Origin: Deltaproteobacteria bacterium
GTDB taxonomy: Bacteria > SZUA-79 > Acidulodesulfobacterales > Acidulodesulfobacteraceae
Assembly: GCA_023489335.1 (NCBI GenBank)
Contig: JAMDCP010000001.1
Location: 1-64,000, forward strand
Reading direction: 5' to 3'
DNA: 64,000 bases
A program made the position numbers and the translations under genes. Shown one piece after another: positions 28,626-38,797 of this stretch (positions are counted from its first letter, which is position 1; each line of letters starts with the position of its first letter). The notes below the pieces were generated by a model. The model was not told where the DNA came from, made no database searches, and was given only the letters and a program-made list of their open reading frames with translations.

Positions 28626-28958
28626 TTAAGTAATGCAGATTTTGTCGTCGCAATTACTGTTTTTAACTTCTCTTATATTTTTAATTCCAAGCAACTTATC
28701 ATAAATATCTTCAATTTCTTTAAATGCTTCTTTATTGAGGGAATAATAAACCCACCTTCCCGCTTTCCTCCCGTTAATTAACCCTGCCTTTTTTAATGCG
28801 GATAAATGATGCGAAACCAGCGTTTGATCTAAGCCAAGTTCTTTGTATATGACACAAACGCACCTCTCCCCTTTCATAAGCGTCAAAATAATTCTGAATT
28901 TATTATCGTCGCCGAGCAGTTTAAAAAATTTTTTGAGTATCGATTCGTCTTTTGCCAT
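28626..28958 (-). CDS. arsR: ArsR-family metalloregulator
   Basis: GERCVCVIYKELGLDQTLVSHHLSALKKAGLINGRKAGRWVYYSL. Confidence 0.94.
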   Translation of the reverse strand: MAKDESILKKFFKLLGDDNKFRIILTLMKGERCVCVIYKELGLDQTLVSHHLSALKKAGLINGRKAGRWVYYSLNKEAFKEIEDIYDKLLGIKNIREVKNSNCDDKICIT

Positions 28959-29002
28959 ACATTTTTGATAAATTAAAAATCAAAGAATAATGAAAAATTT
29001 TA

Positions 29003-29026
29003 ACATATGAATTATAATTCATATGT
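29003..29026. promoter_or_regulatory. Perfect 24-bp palindrome ACATATGAATTATAATTCATATGT, candidate ArsR operator
   Basis: About 45 bp upstream of the arsR start codon; ATATGAA..TTCATAT pattern of ArsR/SmtB sites. Confidence 0.75.
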
Positions 29027-29162
29027 TTATGATATAACTTTTTATTTAAAATTGTCAATAATTTTATTATTTTTTTTATTTTTATGATATATTGCTAAAT
29101 AATAATAATTTAAATATAACTTTCCATGATTACCAAATTAATTAAAGTGGGGGGTATGCGAA

Positions 29163-30065
29163 ATGAAAAAGATTTTAGTTTTGTTTGCTGCATTTTTTAT
29201 GTTTAGCGCCGTTAATGTTTATGCGCAAACCATGTCAAAGTATGGGTATCCAATATCATCTGAAAAACAAAATTCGGCATATTCATTAATTAATTCCATA
29301 AATATTTTTTATGGAACAGATTATATGCATTATGCCGAAAAAGCATCAGCCGTTCCTTCCGGCTATCTACAATCATCACCAGTAGGATCAACTCTTGACA
29401 ATGAAGCAGCTTCGCTTCCAGGTTATGGAATAAAATTAAGCGGAATAGTATCACAAAATATACCTGTTTATCTTAGCGCTAACTTTTCTACTTATGTAGG
29501 CAATTCAGATTATACAGGAGCTTTGCAAACTACGCCGCCTACGCCAATTGAAAGTACTGACGGTTCGCAATACATAAATTATGGCATTAATGCCGGCTAT
29601 ACTTTTAATCTTTATAATGGCAAATTGGCTATAATTCCAAATGTAGGCTATGAATGGATAAAATGGAATAGAAATGTAAAAGGTATTATTTTAGGTACAG
29701 GTGATAATGTCGAGCATTATGAATTTAATCATTATGATATAGGGATTAGAGGATATTATTTTTTAACGCATAAATTTTGGCTTGAAGGTAATTATTATTA
29801 TTTAATTAATAATAGCAATAAAATGACTAACAATCTGGGCACCGCTGATCTTGGTAATAAAAATGGTTACGAACTTGGCGCTAAAATAGGTTATATTGCA
29901 TATCGGGGAAATAATATCCAAGTAAGCCCATATGTGGGAATAAATTATATCCAGGATCAAGAAGGGCAATCCCCATGGATGCCGACAAATAGCGGAATTT
30001 GGCAAGAACCAGCGGATCAATCAAATCAGCTTATTTTCAATTTAGGCATTAAAGTAGGTTTTTAA
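29163..30065 (+). CDS. Outer-membrane beta-barrel protein, secreted
   Basis: Signal peptide MKKILVLFAAFFMFSAVNVYAQ; alternating aromatic beta strands; C-terminal LIFNLGIKVGF. Confidence 0.7.
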   Translation: MKKILVLFAAFFMFSAVNVYAQTMSKYGYPISSEKQNSAYSLINSINIFYGTDYMHYAEKASAVPSGYLQSSPVGSTLDNEAASLPGYGIKLSGIVSQNIPVYLSANFSTYVGNSDYTGALQTTPPTPIESTDGSQYINYGINAGYTFNLYNGKLAIIPNVGYEWIKWNRNVKGIILGTGDNVEHYEFNHYDIGIRGYYFLTHKFWLEGNYYYLINNSNKMTNNLGTADLGNKNGYELGAKIGYIAYRGNNIQVSPYVGINYIQDQEGQSPWMPTNSGIWQEPADQSNQLIFNLGIKVGF

Positions 30066-30231
30066 TTAAAATTTTGCTATTAAATTATTAAAAAGGTGAC
30101 ATTTCTAAATTGGCTTGACATTTTAAGCCTGATATTTGACTTTGGGGGTAATTGCGTGTATATTCCAGATTAAGAGTGATATGCTGTAAACTATCCGGCG
30201 CATATCAAGAAAAGTAATGGGAGATTAAGGA

Positions 30232-30897
30232 ATGGAAAAGAACGATAACTCCTACCCTATGCGCAAAGAGGTTCTAATTAAGCTCAAGGGCAAAGATATA
30301 GCGGGAAGCATGGAAATTCCGGCAAATGCAAAAGGGCTCGTCATTTTTGCCCATGGAAGCGGCAGCAGCAGGTTCAGCCCAAGGAATAGATATGTGGCCG
30401 GGATTTTAAACAAAAATAATCTCGGCACGCTTCTGTTTGATTTGCTCACCGCCGAAGAAGAAAAGATTGATGAATACACCGCCGAGTACCGTTTTAATGT
30501 ACAGCTTCTTGCGGAAAGGCTTATCAATGTTACCGATTGGCTGCTTAAGGAACCATCCTTAAAGGGTTTAAAGCTGGGATATTTTGGGGCAAGCACGGGA
30601 GCGGCGGCGGCTTTAATCGCCGCAGCCAAAAAATCCGACATTATTTATGCCGTCGTTTCAAGAGGCGGCCGTCCCGACCTTGCCATGGAAAGTTTATCCG
30701 AAGTTAAAGCGCCCACACTGCTAATAGTCGGAGGAGAAGACTTCGAGGTTATCGAACTAAATAAAGCCGCCCTTGAAAATATCACGGCTAAAAAGAAGCT
30801 TGAAATTATACCGGGAGCTACCCATCTGTTTGAAGAACCAGGGGCGTTGGAAGAAGTTGCCAGAATTACGGCAAAGTGGTTTATCGGAAATTTGTAA
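30232..30897 (+). CDS. Dienelactone-hydrolase-like alpha/beta hydrolase
   Basis: LVIFAHGSGSSRFSPRNRYVA, GYFGASTGAAAAL, GATHLFEEPGALE. Confidence 0.88.
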   Translation: MEKNDNSYPMRKEVLIKLKGKDIAGSMEIPANAKGLVIFAHGSGSSRFSPRNRYVAGILNKNNLGTLLFDLLTAEEEKIDEYTAEYRFNVQLLAERLINVTDWLLKEPSLKGLKLGYFGASTGAAAALIAAAKKSDIIYAVVSRGGRPDLAMESLSEVKAPTLLIVGGEDFEVIELNKAALENITAKKKLEIIPGATHLFEEPGALEEVARITAKWFIGNL

Positions 30898-30932
30898 TAT
30901 TATATAGTCTCCAAGATTATTTTTTGGAATTT

Positions 30933-31556
30933 TTAATATATTATATCCTTTATATCGATTTCTATGTCCCCCGGTTCAAGCATGGCATTAATTAAAGATA
31001 TTTTTTGAAAATATTTTAAATCGTTGGCGGAAACCCTTTCTTCCGTGATAATTCCGCTATCTAAAAGATAACGCCTTTTTACCCCGTTTAACAAAAAAGC
31101 ATCCGGCGTAATCCATTTTTTACCGTCGAATAAAATGACATTGGAAAAGGAGGTATCGGTTATTAAGCCATGTTTTACGATAAGTATATCGCTTGCATCG
31201 CCTAACCCACCCAATAACGAATTTATGAAACTTCTGTCTTCGTATTTAAACGAATAATCAAATAACTTACCCCCCGGCAAAAACGGGTAAGTGTCTAAAT
31301 TAACTATTTTTAATCTCTTAATTTTCCTTTTAAAATAAGGGGTAATTTCAACATCTTCGACATTGTTTGAATAAACCACCCTGCATTTGTAAATACCTTG
31401 CGGGTATTTTTTAGCATCCGGCAAAAAATCGGCAAGGGATTTCCCGCAATCCATATTAAAAAAATGTGCAACGGTTGTATTCATTCTCTTATAGTGATAA
31501 CCTAATAGCTTATAATTTCCGTCCGCTAATTTAATTGTTTCAATAAATCGGGGCAT
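30933..31556 (-). CDS. Aminotransferase class IV (PabC-like)
   Basis: MPRFIETIKLADGNYKLLGYH, DTSFSNVILFDGKKWITP, GVKRRYLLD. Confidence 0.82.
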   Translation of the reverse strand: MPRFIETIKLADGNYKLLGYHYKRMNTTVAHFFNMDCGKSLADFLPDAKKYPQGIYKCRVVYSNNVEDVEITPYFKRKIKRLKIVNLDTYPFLPGGKLFDYSFKYEDRSFINSLLGGLGDASDILIVKHGLITDTSFSNVILFDGKKWITPDAFLLNGVKRRYLLDSGIITEERVSANDLKYFQKISLINAMLEPGDIEIDIKDIIY

Positions 31557-32544
31557 AAATCTTTTCCACCATTTCGTTATATTCCTTTTCAACATCGCTA
31601 TAAACGGTTATCCCGCCGCCGCTTCTATAAAAATATTCCTCTCCCTTCTTTTCGATAAATCTTATCATAACCGAACTTTTAAGATTTTTCCCGTCATATA
31701 TGCCAAAAACGCCAGTATAATAACCCCTGCTATCCAATTCGGCCTCTTTAATAATTTCTAAAGTTTTTCTTTTCGGAGCCCCGCAGATAGACCCTGCCGG
31801 AAGCATATTAAAAAGAATATCGCCATTGCGGCCCTTAAAATTTGGCTTAATTTTACCCTCAATCTCGGAAGTCATCTGCAATAACTCCCCGAAATTTGTC
31901 TTTACTTTGCGGATAAAACAGAACCTGTTTACCCTCGCTCCAACGCAAACGATATTTAAATCATTTCTTAAAAGGTCCACGACGGTTAAATGTTCCGCCC
32001 TTTCTTTTTTATCGTTTAAAAGGATTTCCTTTGCACCCTGGATATTTGCATCGATTGTTCCTTTAATAGGATAAGTAAAAATCCTGCCTTCCGTTATATT
32101 AATAAAAGTCTCGGGAGAAAACAATACAAATTCGTTTTCTTCATCCTTGAAATAAAGCTTATATTTAGACCGGCTTTTATAAAATATCTCTTCTAAGCTA
32201 AAATTAATTTTGACAGGATTTTTAAAGGTTAGATTTAAAAGATATGAATTGCCGTCCTTTTCATTTTCGATAACATGATTAAAAGCCTTTTTATAAACCT
32301 CAAAGGGAATAGGATATTTTTGAATATTTAATTCTTTATTATTAAGAACTGGGGCAATATTGTCATTATAGTTTTTTGCTCCGTCTATAAAATACTTAAT
32401 GCAAAAACCGTTTAGTTCGGATAACTTGAAAACCATGGGGGCTTTCATCTCATAATCAATAATAAAAAGAAAATTAATCCCGTTTCTCGTATAAAAATTC
32501 ATCTTTTCAATACAACTTTCGATACAACTCAATTCCTGAATCAT
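31540..32544 (-). CDS. pabB: Aminodeoxychorismate synthase component I (PabB-like)
   Basis: SPETFINITEGRIFTYPIKGTI, MLPAGSICGAPKRKTLEII, SRGYYTGVFGIYD. Confidence 0.9.
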   Translation of the reverse strand: MIQELSCIESCIEKMNFYTRNGINFLFIIDYEMKAPMVFKLSELNGFCIKYFIDGAKNYNDNIAPVLNNKELNIQKYPIPFEVYKKAFNHVIENEKDGNSYLLNLTFKNPVKINFSLEEIFYKSRSKYKLYFKDEENEFVLFSPETFINITEGRIFTYPIKGTIDANIQGAKEILLNDKKERAEHLTVVDLLRNDLNIVCVGARVNRFCFIRKVKTNFGELLQMTSEIEGKIKPNFKGRNGDILFNMLPAGSICGAPKRKTLEIIKEAELDSRGYYTGVFGIYDGKNLKSSVMIRFIEKKGEEYFYRSGGGITVYSDVEKEYNEMVEKIYAPIY

Positions 32545-32679
32545 AAATGGCGGTAAATTTAATTATAAATCAGATACCGATGCGATAACATGAAAATAAA
32601 TATCATATAAACCTTGAATTAACGAAGCTAAGTAGGCTATAATAATATAACATAAAAATCTTAAGGATAAACATAAAAA

Positions 32680-33423
32680 TTGCCTGTTATCTCTCCTTTT
32701 GACATAATTATCGGAATTATCGTAATTTTAACTGCTTTTTTCGTTCGCGCTACAATAGGTTTTGGTTCGGGATTGATTTCCGTATCTTTGTTGACGATAT
32801 TCCTTCCTATAAGAATTACCGTCCCAGCAGTTTTCATTCTTGATTTTTTGGGCAGCATTTTGCTTGGGGCTTATGATTTTAAAGAAGTAAAATGGGGCGA
32901 CCTGTCATATTTGCTTCCAGCAACCGTTTTCGGCCTTTTATCCGGCGCATATATTTTAAAATACGCAAACCCTCAAAAGCTGACTATTTTCCTTGGAATT
33001 TTTATTTTAATGTATATAATATACGCTTTAAAGGTAAAGCAGGATAAACTGCCTTATGTGAAAAATAGCGTGGGAGCTCCTCTGGGATTTTTGGGCGGGT
33101 TAATCGGCAGTTTATACGGCGGAGGAGGTCCGCCTATAGTAGCATACCTGCAAATGAAACACCACGGCAAACGCACATTTAGGGCAACATTTCAAATAGT
33201 CGCAATTACGGACAGCATTTTTAGGGCCATAATTTATGCATCGCTTGGTTTTTTAACGATTGAGGTATTAAAATTTTCCGCAATTTTAATACCATCTTTG
33301 TTAGTAGGACTTTTTTTGGGAAATAAACTCCATTTTATTATAAACCCAAAAACATTTTACCGTTTGGTAATGATAATTTTATCTTTAGCCGCCTTTGGTC
33401 TAATATTTCATTCCGTATTTTAG
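32680..33423 (+). CDS. TauE/SafE-family membrane protein (TTG start)
   Basis: RATIGFGSGLISVSLL, GGLIGSLYGGGGPPIVAYLQ. Confidence 0.85.
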   Translation: MPVISPFDIIIGIIVILTAFFVRATIGFGSGLISVSLLTIFLPIRITVPAVFILDFLGSILLGAYDFKEVKWGDLSYLLPATVFGLLSGAYILKYANPQKLTIFLGIFILMYIIYALKVKQDKLPYVKNSVGAPLGFLGGLIGSLYGGGGPPIVAYLQMKHHGKRTFRATFQIVAITDSIFRAIIYASLGFLTIEVLKFSAILIPSLLVGLFLGNKLHFIINPKTFYRLVMIILSLAAFGLIFHSVF

Positions 33424-33938
33424 AATGAGATTTTCACTATATCCATAAAGTTTAAAAACCCGGATATTATTGCTTCGGGTTCGGGCGGGCATCCCTTTAT
33501 GTGCATTGCAACCTTTAAATATTTTGAAACGGGGCCGCATACGGCATAGGAATCTTTAAAAGGTCCGCCTGTTTCGGGGCAATCGCCTGCCGTAATAACA
33601 AACTTAGGTTCCGGAACATTCTCAAAAGTCTTTAAGAGCGGGTTAAGCATGTTCCTGGCTAAGCATCCCGTTACAATAATAACATCCGCATGCTTTGGAG
33701 AAGCAACGAATTTTATGCCGAATCTTTCTAAATCGTAATAAGGATTGGAAAGAGCGGAAAGCTCGTTTTCGCAGGCGTTGCAGGAACCCGTATCGACAAG
33801 CCTTACAAATAAACTCCTGCCGAATATCCTGTCAACCGATTGCCTTAATTCATCCCCTTTTATCAAAATCGAATCGCTATTGCCGCTAACAATATCCTGC
33901 GTCTTATTTTTAAATAATAATTTGCTTAAAAAGCTCAT
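33420..33938 (-). CDS. NuoB/HyfI-like small subunit of group-4-hydrogenase-related complex
   Basis: VDTGSCNACENE, TGCLARN, AGDCPETGGPF, GCPPEPEAI. Confidence 0.9.
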   Translation of the reverse strand: MSFLSKLLFKNKTQDIVSGNSDSILIKGDELRQSVDRIFGRSLFVRLVDTGSCNACENELSALSNPYYDLERFGIKFVASPKHADVIIVTGCLARNMLNPLLKTFENVPEPKFVITAGDCPETGGPFKDSYAVCGPVSKYLKVAMHIKGCPPEPEAIISGFLNFMDIVKISF

Positions 33939-33979
33939 ATATTACCACCTGTTATAAATATAGAAATTTCTTATATGAA

Positions 33980-35494
33980 TTACATATCGTTACCTGAATA
34001 AGATAAATTCAGACTTTTGTTTATCAATGGAAAATCCGCAATTATATCGCCCAATACGCCATACTGAATGGAAGGCCATATCCTGAACGACGGGTCTATA
34101 TATTTAAGCCTGAAAATTTTCCCGTCGCCGTCCGCCATTATGTAGAAAAACGCATTGCCTCTCGGCGTCTCCGCATTCCCTACGGCATATTTATACGGCT
34201 CTGCCGTATTTTCATAAGAGGTTATAATTTTGCCTTCAGGCAAGTTAAACAAAAGTTCGGTAACTATTTTAGCGGAAAACAAAATCTCTTTAATCCTTAA
34301 AATTGTCCTTGCAAAAACATCCCCGCTCTCAAGCAAAGCAGGCTTTAAATTAAATTTATCGTATATAAGATAAGGAAATTCGACTCTGGAATCCCTGAAT
34401 AATCCTGATGCCCGCGCGCTTATCCCGCATAATGAAAGCTCTTCCGCCGTCTTTTTGTTAATCTTTCCCGTAAATTCCAACCTGTCTAAAACGGTCGACG
34501 AATTTAAAATAAATGCTTCGGACTCTTTTATTGCCTTTTCAACCTTTTTAATAATATTATCTATCGTAAATAGCTTTGAAGAATCAAAATCGACGCTCAC
34601 GCCGCTGGGAATCAGGGCATTAAACATAAACCTGCTTCCCGTTAAACTTTTGTTAAGCCTCATCAATTCTTCCTGTAAAGCAAATAAGTTTTGGGCGGGC
34701 AACGCAAAACCGATATCCATAAAAATCCAGGCTATGTCCCTGACATAGTTCCAAATGCGCTCGAGTTCCGCGAGTATTACCCTGATATGTTTTGCTCTTT
34801 CGGGAATTTCGATATTTAAAAGATTTTCGACGGCTTCGAGATAGCTTGCAGCTATATTTACATTGTTATCGCCTGAAACCTTAGAAACCAGATTCAACGC
34901 TTCGTTAAAATTCTTCCCCTCGCAAATTTTTTCTATCCCCTTATGTTTCCAGAAGTGCCTTATCTCAAGCTGTAAAACAGGCTCCCCGGCTAATGAAAAC
35001 CTGAAATGCCCCGGCTCTATAATTCCGGCGTGCACCGGTCCGACAAGAACCTCAAAAATTCCCTCTCCCGAAACCTCCTTATACTTATAATCCCCATATT
35101 TCCTGAATTCAGGAATTACATTGTTATAGTCTTTTCTCAAGGGGTGAACGGAAAAATCCCAATTTTCGGGATATAACATCAAGGGTCTTAAATCGGGATG
35201 CCCAAGGGGCGTAAGTCCAAATAAATCATTGATTTCCCTTTCATACATCTTGGCGGCGGGACAAATTTTAGAAATAGACTGAAAACTTCCATCCCCCGCC
35301 GGAAGGGAAACGGAATATTCGTCGATAAGATTTTTGCCGCCAAAAAAATATCTAATTTTAAATCCTGAACCCTTAAGCCTCTCGTCGCTTGCGGCGATGC
35401 CGAGCAGGTATCTTCCCGATTCCTTAACATGGGTCGCAAGCCTTGCAAAATCGTTTGAGTCAATTATATTCGCGTTAATTTTCATTTTATTCAT
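33980..35494 (-). CDS. NuoCD/HyfG-like large subunit lacking Ni-Fe cysteine ligands
   Basis: ReINDLFGLTPLGHPDLRPLM...PLRKDY; GPVHAGIIEPGHFRF; L1 region LVSKVSGDNNVNIAAS; L2 region IDPSFRIWPSIQ. Confidence 0.88.
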   Translation of the reverse strand: MNKMKINANIIDSNDFARLATHVKESGRYLLGIAASDERLKGSGFKIRYFFGGKNLIDEYSVSLPAGDGSFQSISKICPAAKMYEREINDLFGLTPLGHPDLRPLMLYPENWDFSVHPLRKDYNNVIPEFRKYGDYKYKEVSGEGIFEVLVGPVHAGIIEPGHFRFSLAGEPVLQLEIRHFWKHKGIEKICEGKNFNEALNLVSKVSGDNNVNIAASYLEAVENLLNIEIPERAKHIRVILAELERIWNYVRDIAWIFMDIGFALPAQNLFALQEELMRLNKSLTGSRFMFNALIPSGVSVDFDSSKLFTIDNIIKKVEKAIKESEAFILNSSTVLDRLEFTGKINKKTAEELSLCGISARASGLFRDSRVEFPYLIYDKFNLKPALLESGDVFARTILRIKEILFSAKIVTELLFNLPEGKIITSYENTAEPYKYAVGNAETPRGNAFFYIMADGDGKIFRLKYIDPSFRIWPSIQYGVLGDIIADFPLINKSLNLSYSGNDM

Positions 35495-37002
35495 TAAAAA
35501 ATTATCTTGCCTCCAAATTCGGCCGATGCCGATTTTACGATATGTAAAAACGGGGAAGGCATATAAAATAATAATATCGAAGAAATCAGCAAAAGGATTA
35601 AGGGAACATATAACATAAACGGATGAATCTCCTTTTCTCCTTTATTTTGCTTGCCTTTTCTAGTCCCGCTATCAGCTTTATTTTCATTTTGCTGCCCATT
35701 TTCGCCGTCTTTAACGCCTATATACATTTTAAGAATTTTACTAAAAAGTCCCGCAAAAATAAAAATCAATAACAAGAAAACTAAAAATCCAAACCAGATA
35801 TTGGTTTTAAATACGCCGAACATAATATAAATTTCTCCCAGAAACATTGCGAAAGGGGGCATCCCGCTAATTCCCATCACCCCGAAAAGAAGCATAAGCC
35901 CCGTAACCGGAAAATGTTTGGATAGGCTTCTTATTTTATCGATTTTTCGTTCATGCGTAACCGCAAGAACATTACCCGAAGATAAAAATAGGGCTCCCTT
36001 ATTTAAAGCATGAAATAATATCTGAAACAGGCTCCCTACTACGGCAATTCCGCCGACGCCGAAGCCTAATGCAATAAGGCCCATATTTTCCATAGAGGAA
36101 AATGCAAACAGGCGTTTATAATCTTTCTGCTTTATTATAGACAGCGCGGAAACCAAAATCGTAAGAAAACCAAAACCTATCAAAAAATACCTCGGATAAT
36201 ATATCCCTGCCGAGGCATTTATTTGATAAAATCTTAAAATGCCTAACAGCGCCGTATTAAGTAGAACCCCGGATAATAAAGCGCTAACCGGACTCGGACC
36301 CTGCGAATGGGCATCTGGAAGCCAGTTATGCATAGGCGCAAAACCTACCTTCGTTCCAAATCCGACAAGAGCAAGAATAAACGCAAGCATAAGAAAGTTT
36401 TTGTCTAATTCAGAACCCGCCTGTATAATATTAATAAAGGATAAAGATTTCATGCTCTCGCCGTAAACCTGCGAAGTAGTGAAATATAGAATAACGATAG
36501 CAAAAAGCCCGATTGCTATGCCGACCGAGCACATAATTACATACTTCCATGTTGCCTCAAAAGACTCTTTTGTCCTGTTGAAAGAGACCAATAAGGCAGT
36601 GGCTAAGGTGGTTGCCTCAAGCCCTGTCCAGTAAATACCGAGGTTATTAGACATTATCGAGGCCATCATGCTAAAAATAAATAAATTTTTCCAAAAATAG
36701 TAGAATTTAAATTTTCTTTTTGACAGCCCGTGTTTTATTTCCGTCCTTACATAACCGAACGAATAAAATGCAACAAATAATTCAAGGATTGAAACGGTAA
36801 TAAGTATTACTAAATTGATATAATCGACAAAGAAAAGTCCTCCGAAAAATACCGTGATGGCATGAAAAGATAAAGAAATTGCAACAACCGTTAAAAAAAC
36901 AAATGTAGAAATTATCAATTGCAGGTAAGACATTAACAAGACATCCGTGAAAACGGAAAAAATTAAGGCAACCGCCGGAAGTATCAATACTAATTCATAC
37001 AT
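35494..37002 (-). CDS. HyfF/NuoN-like proton-antiporter subunit
   Basis: GTKVGFAPMHNWLPDAHSQGPSPVSALLSGVLLN. Confidence 0.92.
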   Translation of the reverse strand: MYELVLILPAVALIFSVFTDVLLMSYLQLIISTFVFLTVVAISLSFHAITVFFGGLFFVDYINLVILITVSILELFVAFYSFGYVRTEIKHGLSKRKFKFYYFWKNLFIFSMMASIMSNNLGIYWTGLEATTLATALLVSFNRTKESFEATWKYVIMCSVGIAIGLFAIVILYFTTSQVYGESMKSLSFINIIQAGSELDKNFLMLAFILALVGFGTKVGFAPMHNWLPDAHSQGPSPVSALLSGVLLNTALLGILRFYQINASAGIYYPRYFLIGFGFLTILVSALSIIKQKDYKRLFAFSSMENMGLIALGFGVGGIAVVGSLFQILFHALNKGALFLSSGNVLAVTHERKIDKIRSLSKHFPVTGLMLLFGVMGISGMPPFAMFLGEIYIMFGVFKTNIWFGFLVFLLLIFIFAGLFSKILKMYIGVKDGENGQQNENKADSGTRKGKQNKGEKEIHPFMLYVPLILLLISSILLFYMPSPFLHIVKSASAEFGGKIIF

Positions 37003-37088
37003 CGTTTTAATCCCCTATCGTCATTCCTGCGCAAGCAGAAATCCGGAATGCTAAATAATATTTTAAAGTTTATTTAAATTTATAAATT

Positions 37089-37706
37089 TCATGCGGCGGC
37101 GCTTCTTTTCAGGTTTAGTATAAGAATAGATAATATCAGTATGCTGACAAAAAGATCGAAAAGCACGCCCAACTCAACCAGAAGGGGCATACCGTGGGTT
37201 ATGCTATTAGCCGCTAAAAAAATGGCGTTGTCGATGGTTAAAAATCCGATAATTTGAGAAAAAAGGGTTTTTCTTGTAATCATAAGCATAGCTCCAATCA
37301 AAAATGTGGCAAGGGAAATCGTAAAAACAAAAGCCCCGAATGTTATGCCTGCCGTAACAATTTTTTGGGCTATCAAATTGGAAAGCAGGGTTAAAGAACC
37401 TGCAAAAACAACCGCCTCGGGTATGCCTATATACATATCTATTTCTTTATCCATTTTAACCCTCTTAAGTGTTTTAAATAAAAAATAGGGGATTAAAATA
37501 ACCTTAAAGATTACGGTAATTACAAAAGACCCGTATAAGTTTATAGAATTAAAATGAACGGCGCCTATTAAAATATATAATGCCAGCATTAGGGATTGAA
37601 ATGAATAAAGCTTTATGGCAAATTTTATAAAGGGGGAGCTGACATTTAAAACTACCGAAACCAATATTAAAATAATAAATAACTCAGCTATTTTTTCCAT
37701 TAACAT
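37089..37706 (-). CDS. HyfE-like membrane subunit
   Basis: Multi-TM; position in the cluster; FLTIDNAIFLAANSITHGMPLLVELGVLFDLFV. Confidence 0.82.
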   Translation of the reverse strand: MLMEKIAELFIILILVSVVLNVSSPFIKFAIKLYSFQSLMLALYILIGAVHFNSINLYGSFVITVIFKVILIPYFLFKTLKRVKMDKEIDMYIGIPEAVVFAGSLTLLSNLIAQKIVTAGITFGAFVFTISLATFLIGAMLMITRKTLFSQIIGFLTIDNAIFLAANSITHGMPLLVELGVLFDLFVSILILSILILNLKRSAAA

Positions 37707-37746
37707 TTTGGTATTCCTTAATTTTTCAAATTTTAAAACCTTCCGT

Positions 37747-38772
37747 TTAAAACCCTCTGATAGACAAAATCATAGCTATCAAAGACAAAATAAAAGCAAC
37801 CGAAAGTATATTCGGCACTCTGAAAATTCTCATTTTAGGATTAAAAATTTCTACGCCTGCAATAAAAACACAGAGAATCATCATCTTTAAAAAATATACC
37901 GCTAAAGCTGACGGAACTTGATAGATATTCACAGCCATATAGGGAAATAAGATAAGGGACATTAAAGTTAAAAAGACGGTAAGTTTCACATAACTGCCGT
38001 ATTCAAATATGCCGAGATGCTTACCGCTCGCCTCTAAAATATTTGCCTCATGAAACATCGTAAGCTCAAGATGGGTCTCCGGATTATCTATCGGAATCCT
38101 TGCATTTTCCGATATGCTTACAATAAAAAGCGAAACAAACAGCAAAAAGGGAATGGCGATAGATATAGCATTGGAATGAGCCCCCGATAAAAATGTGTTT
38201 GAGACCTCTTTTTGAATAAAATAAAATATGCCGGTTATCCTTCCATTTTTGGTATAAATAGCAAGGGATATAAATACAAATATCAAAGACGGCTCGGAAA
38301 GGACGGTTAAAAACCATTCCCTGCTTGCCCCAAGCCCTCCGAAAGCGCTGCCCTGGTCCATTGCATAAAGAGTCATAAAAAAGGTTGAAAGGGCAAAGGT
38401 ATAAGCGACCAGTATTACATCGGAAGATATGCCGAGCAAAGAATACCTGTAAAACGCGGGCAGCATTAACAAGACAACAAGATAGGAAACGAGGACGATA
38501 TAGGGAGCTATATTGGATACAAAAGTTGCATCTTTAGATAAAACAATCTCCTTTTTTAATAACTTATTAAAATTTATATAAAACTGAAAGATGCTTATTC
38601 CTTTTTGCCCCCTTGCCCGCTGTTTTAATTTATGGATAAAACCCGCAAAAAAGGGGGAAAGAAGGATTATTATAACAAACTGAAAGATGCCTATTCCAAT
38701 ATGTTGAATATTATAATTATAGGTCATATCGTTTATATGTACCTCAAAACTTGCAGGTAGAATTTTTGTCAT
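37747..38772 (-). CDS. HyfC/NuoH-like membrane subunit (true start may be an internal Met)
   Basis: LLSPFFAGFIHKLKQRARGQKGISIFQFY, SENARIPIDNPETHLELTMFHEA. Confidence 0.9.
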   Translation of the reverse strand: MTKILPASFEVHINDMTYNYNIQHIGIGIFQFVIIILLSPFFAGFIHKLKQRARGQKGISIFQFYINFNKLLKKEIVLSKDATFVSNIAPYIVLVSYLVVLLMLPAFYRYSLLGISSDVILVAYTFALSTFFMTLYAMDQGSAFGGLGASREWFLTVLSEPSLIFVFISLAIYTKNGRITGIFYFIQKEVSNTFLSGAHSNAISIAIPFLLFVSLFIVSISENARIPIDNPETHLELTMFHEANILEASGKHLGIFEYGSYVKLTVFLTLMSLILFPYMAVNIYQVPSALAVYFLKMMILCVFIAGVEIFNPKMRIFRVPNILSVAFILSLIAMILSIRGF

Positions 38773-38794
38773 TCCTGCGCAAGCAGGAATCCAT
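38771..38794. repeat. Dispersed palindromic repeat TCATTCCTGCGCAAGCAGGAATCC (second copy 37021-37044)
   Basis: ATTCCTGC/GCAGGAAT arms; the two copies differ at one base (GCAGAAATCC at 37021). Confidence 0.8.
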
Positions 38795-38797
38795 TTA

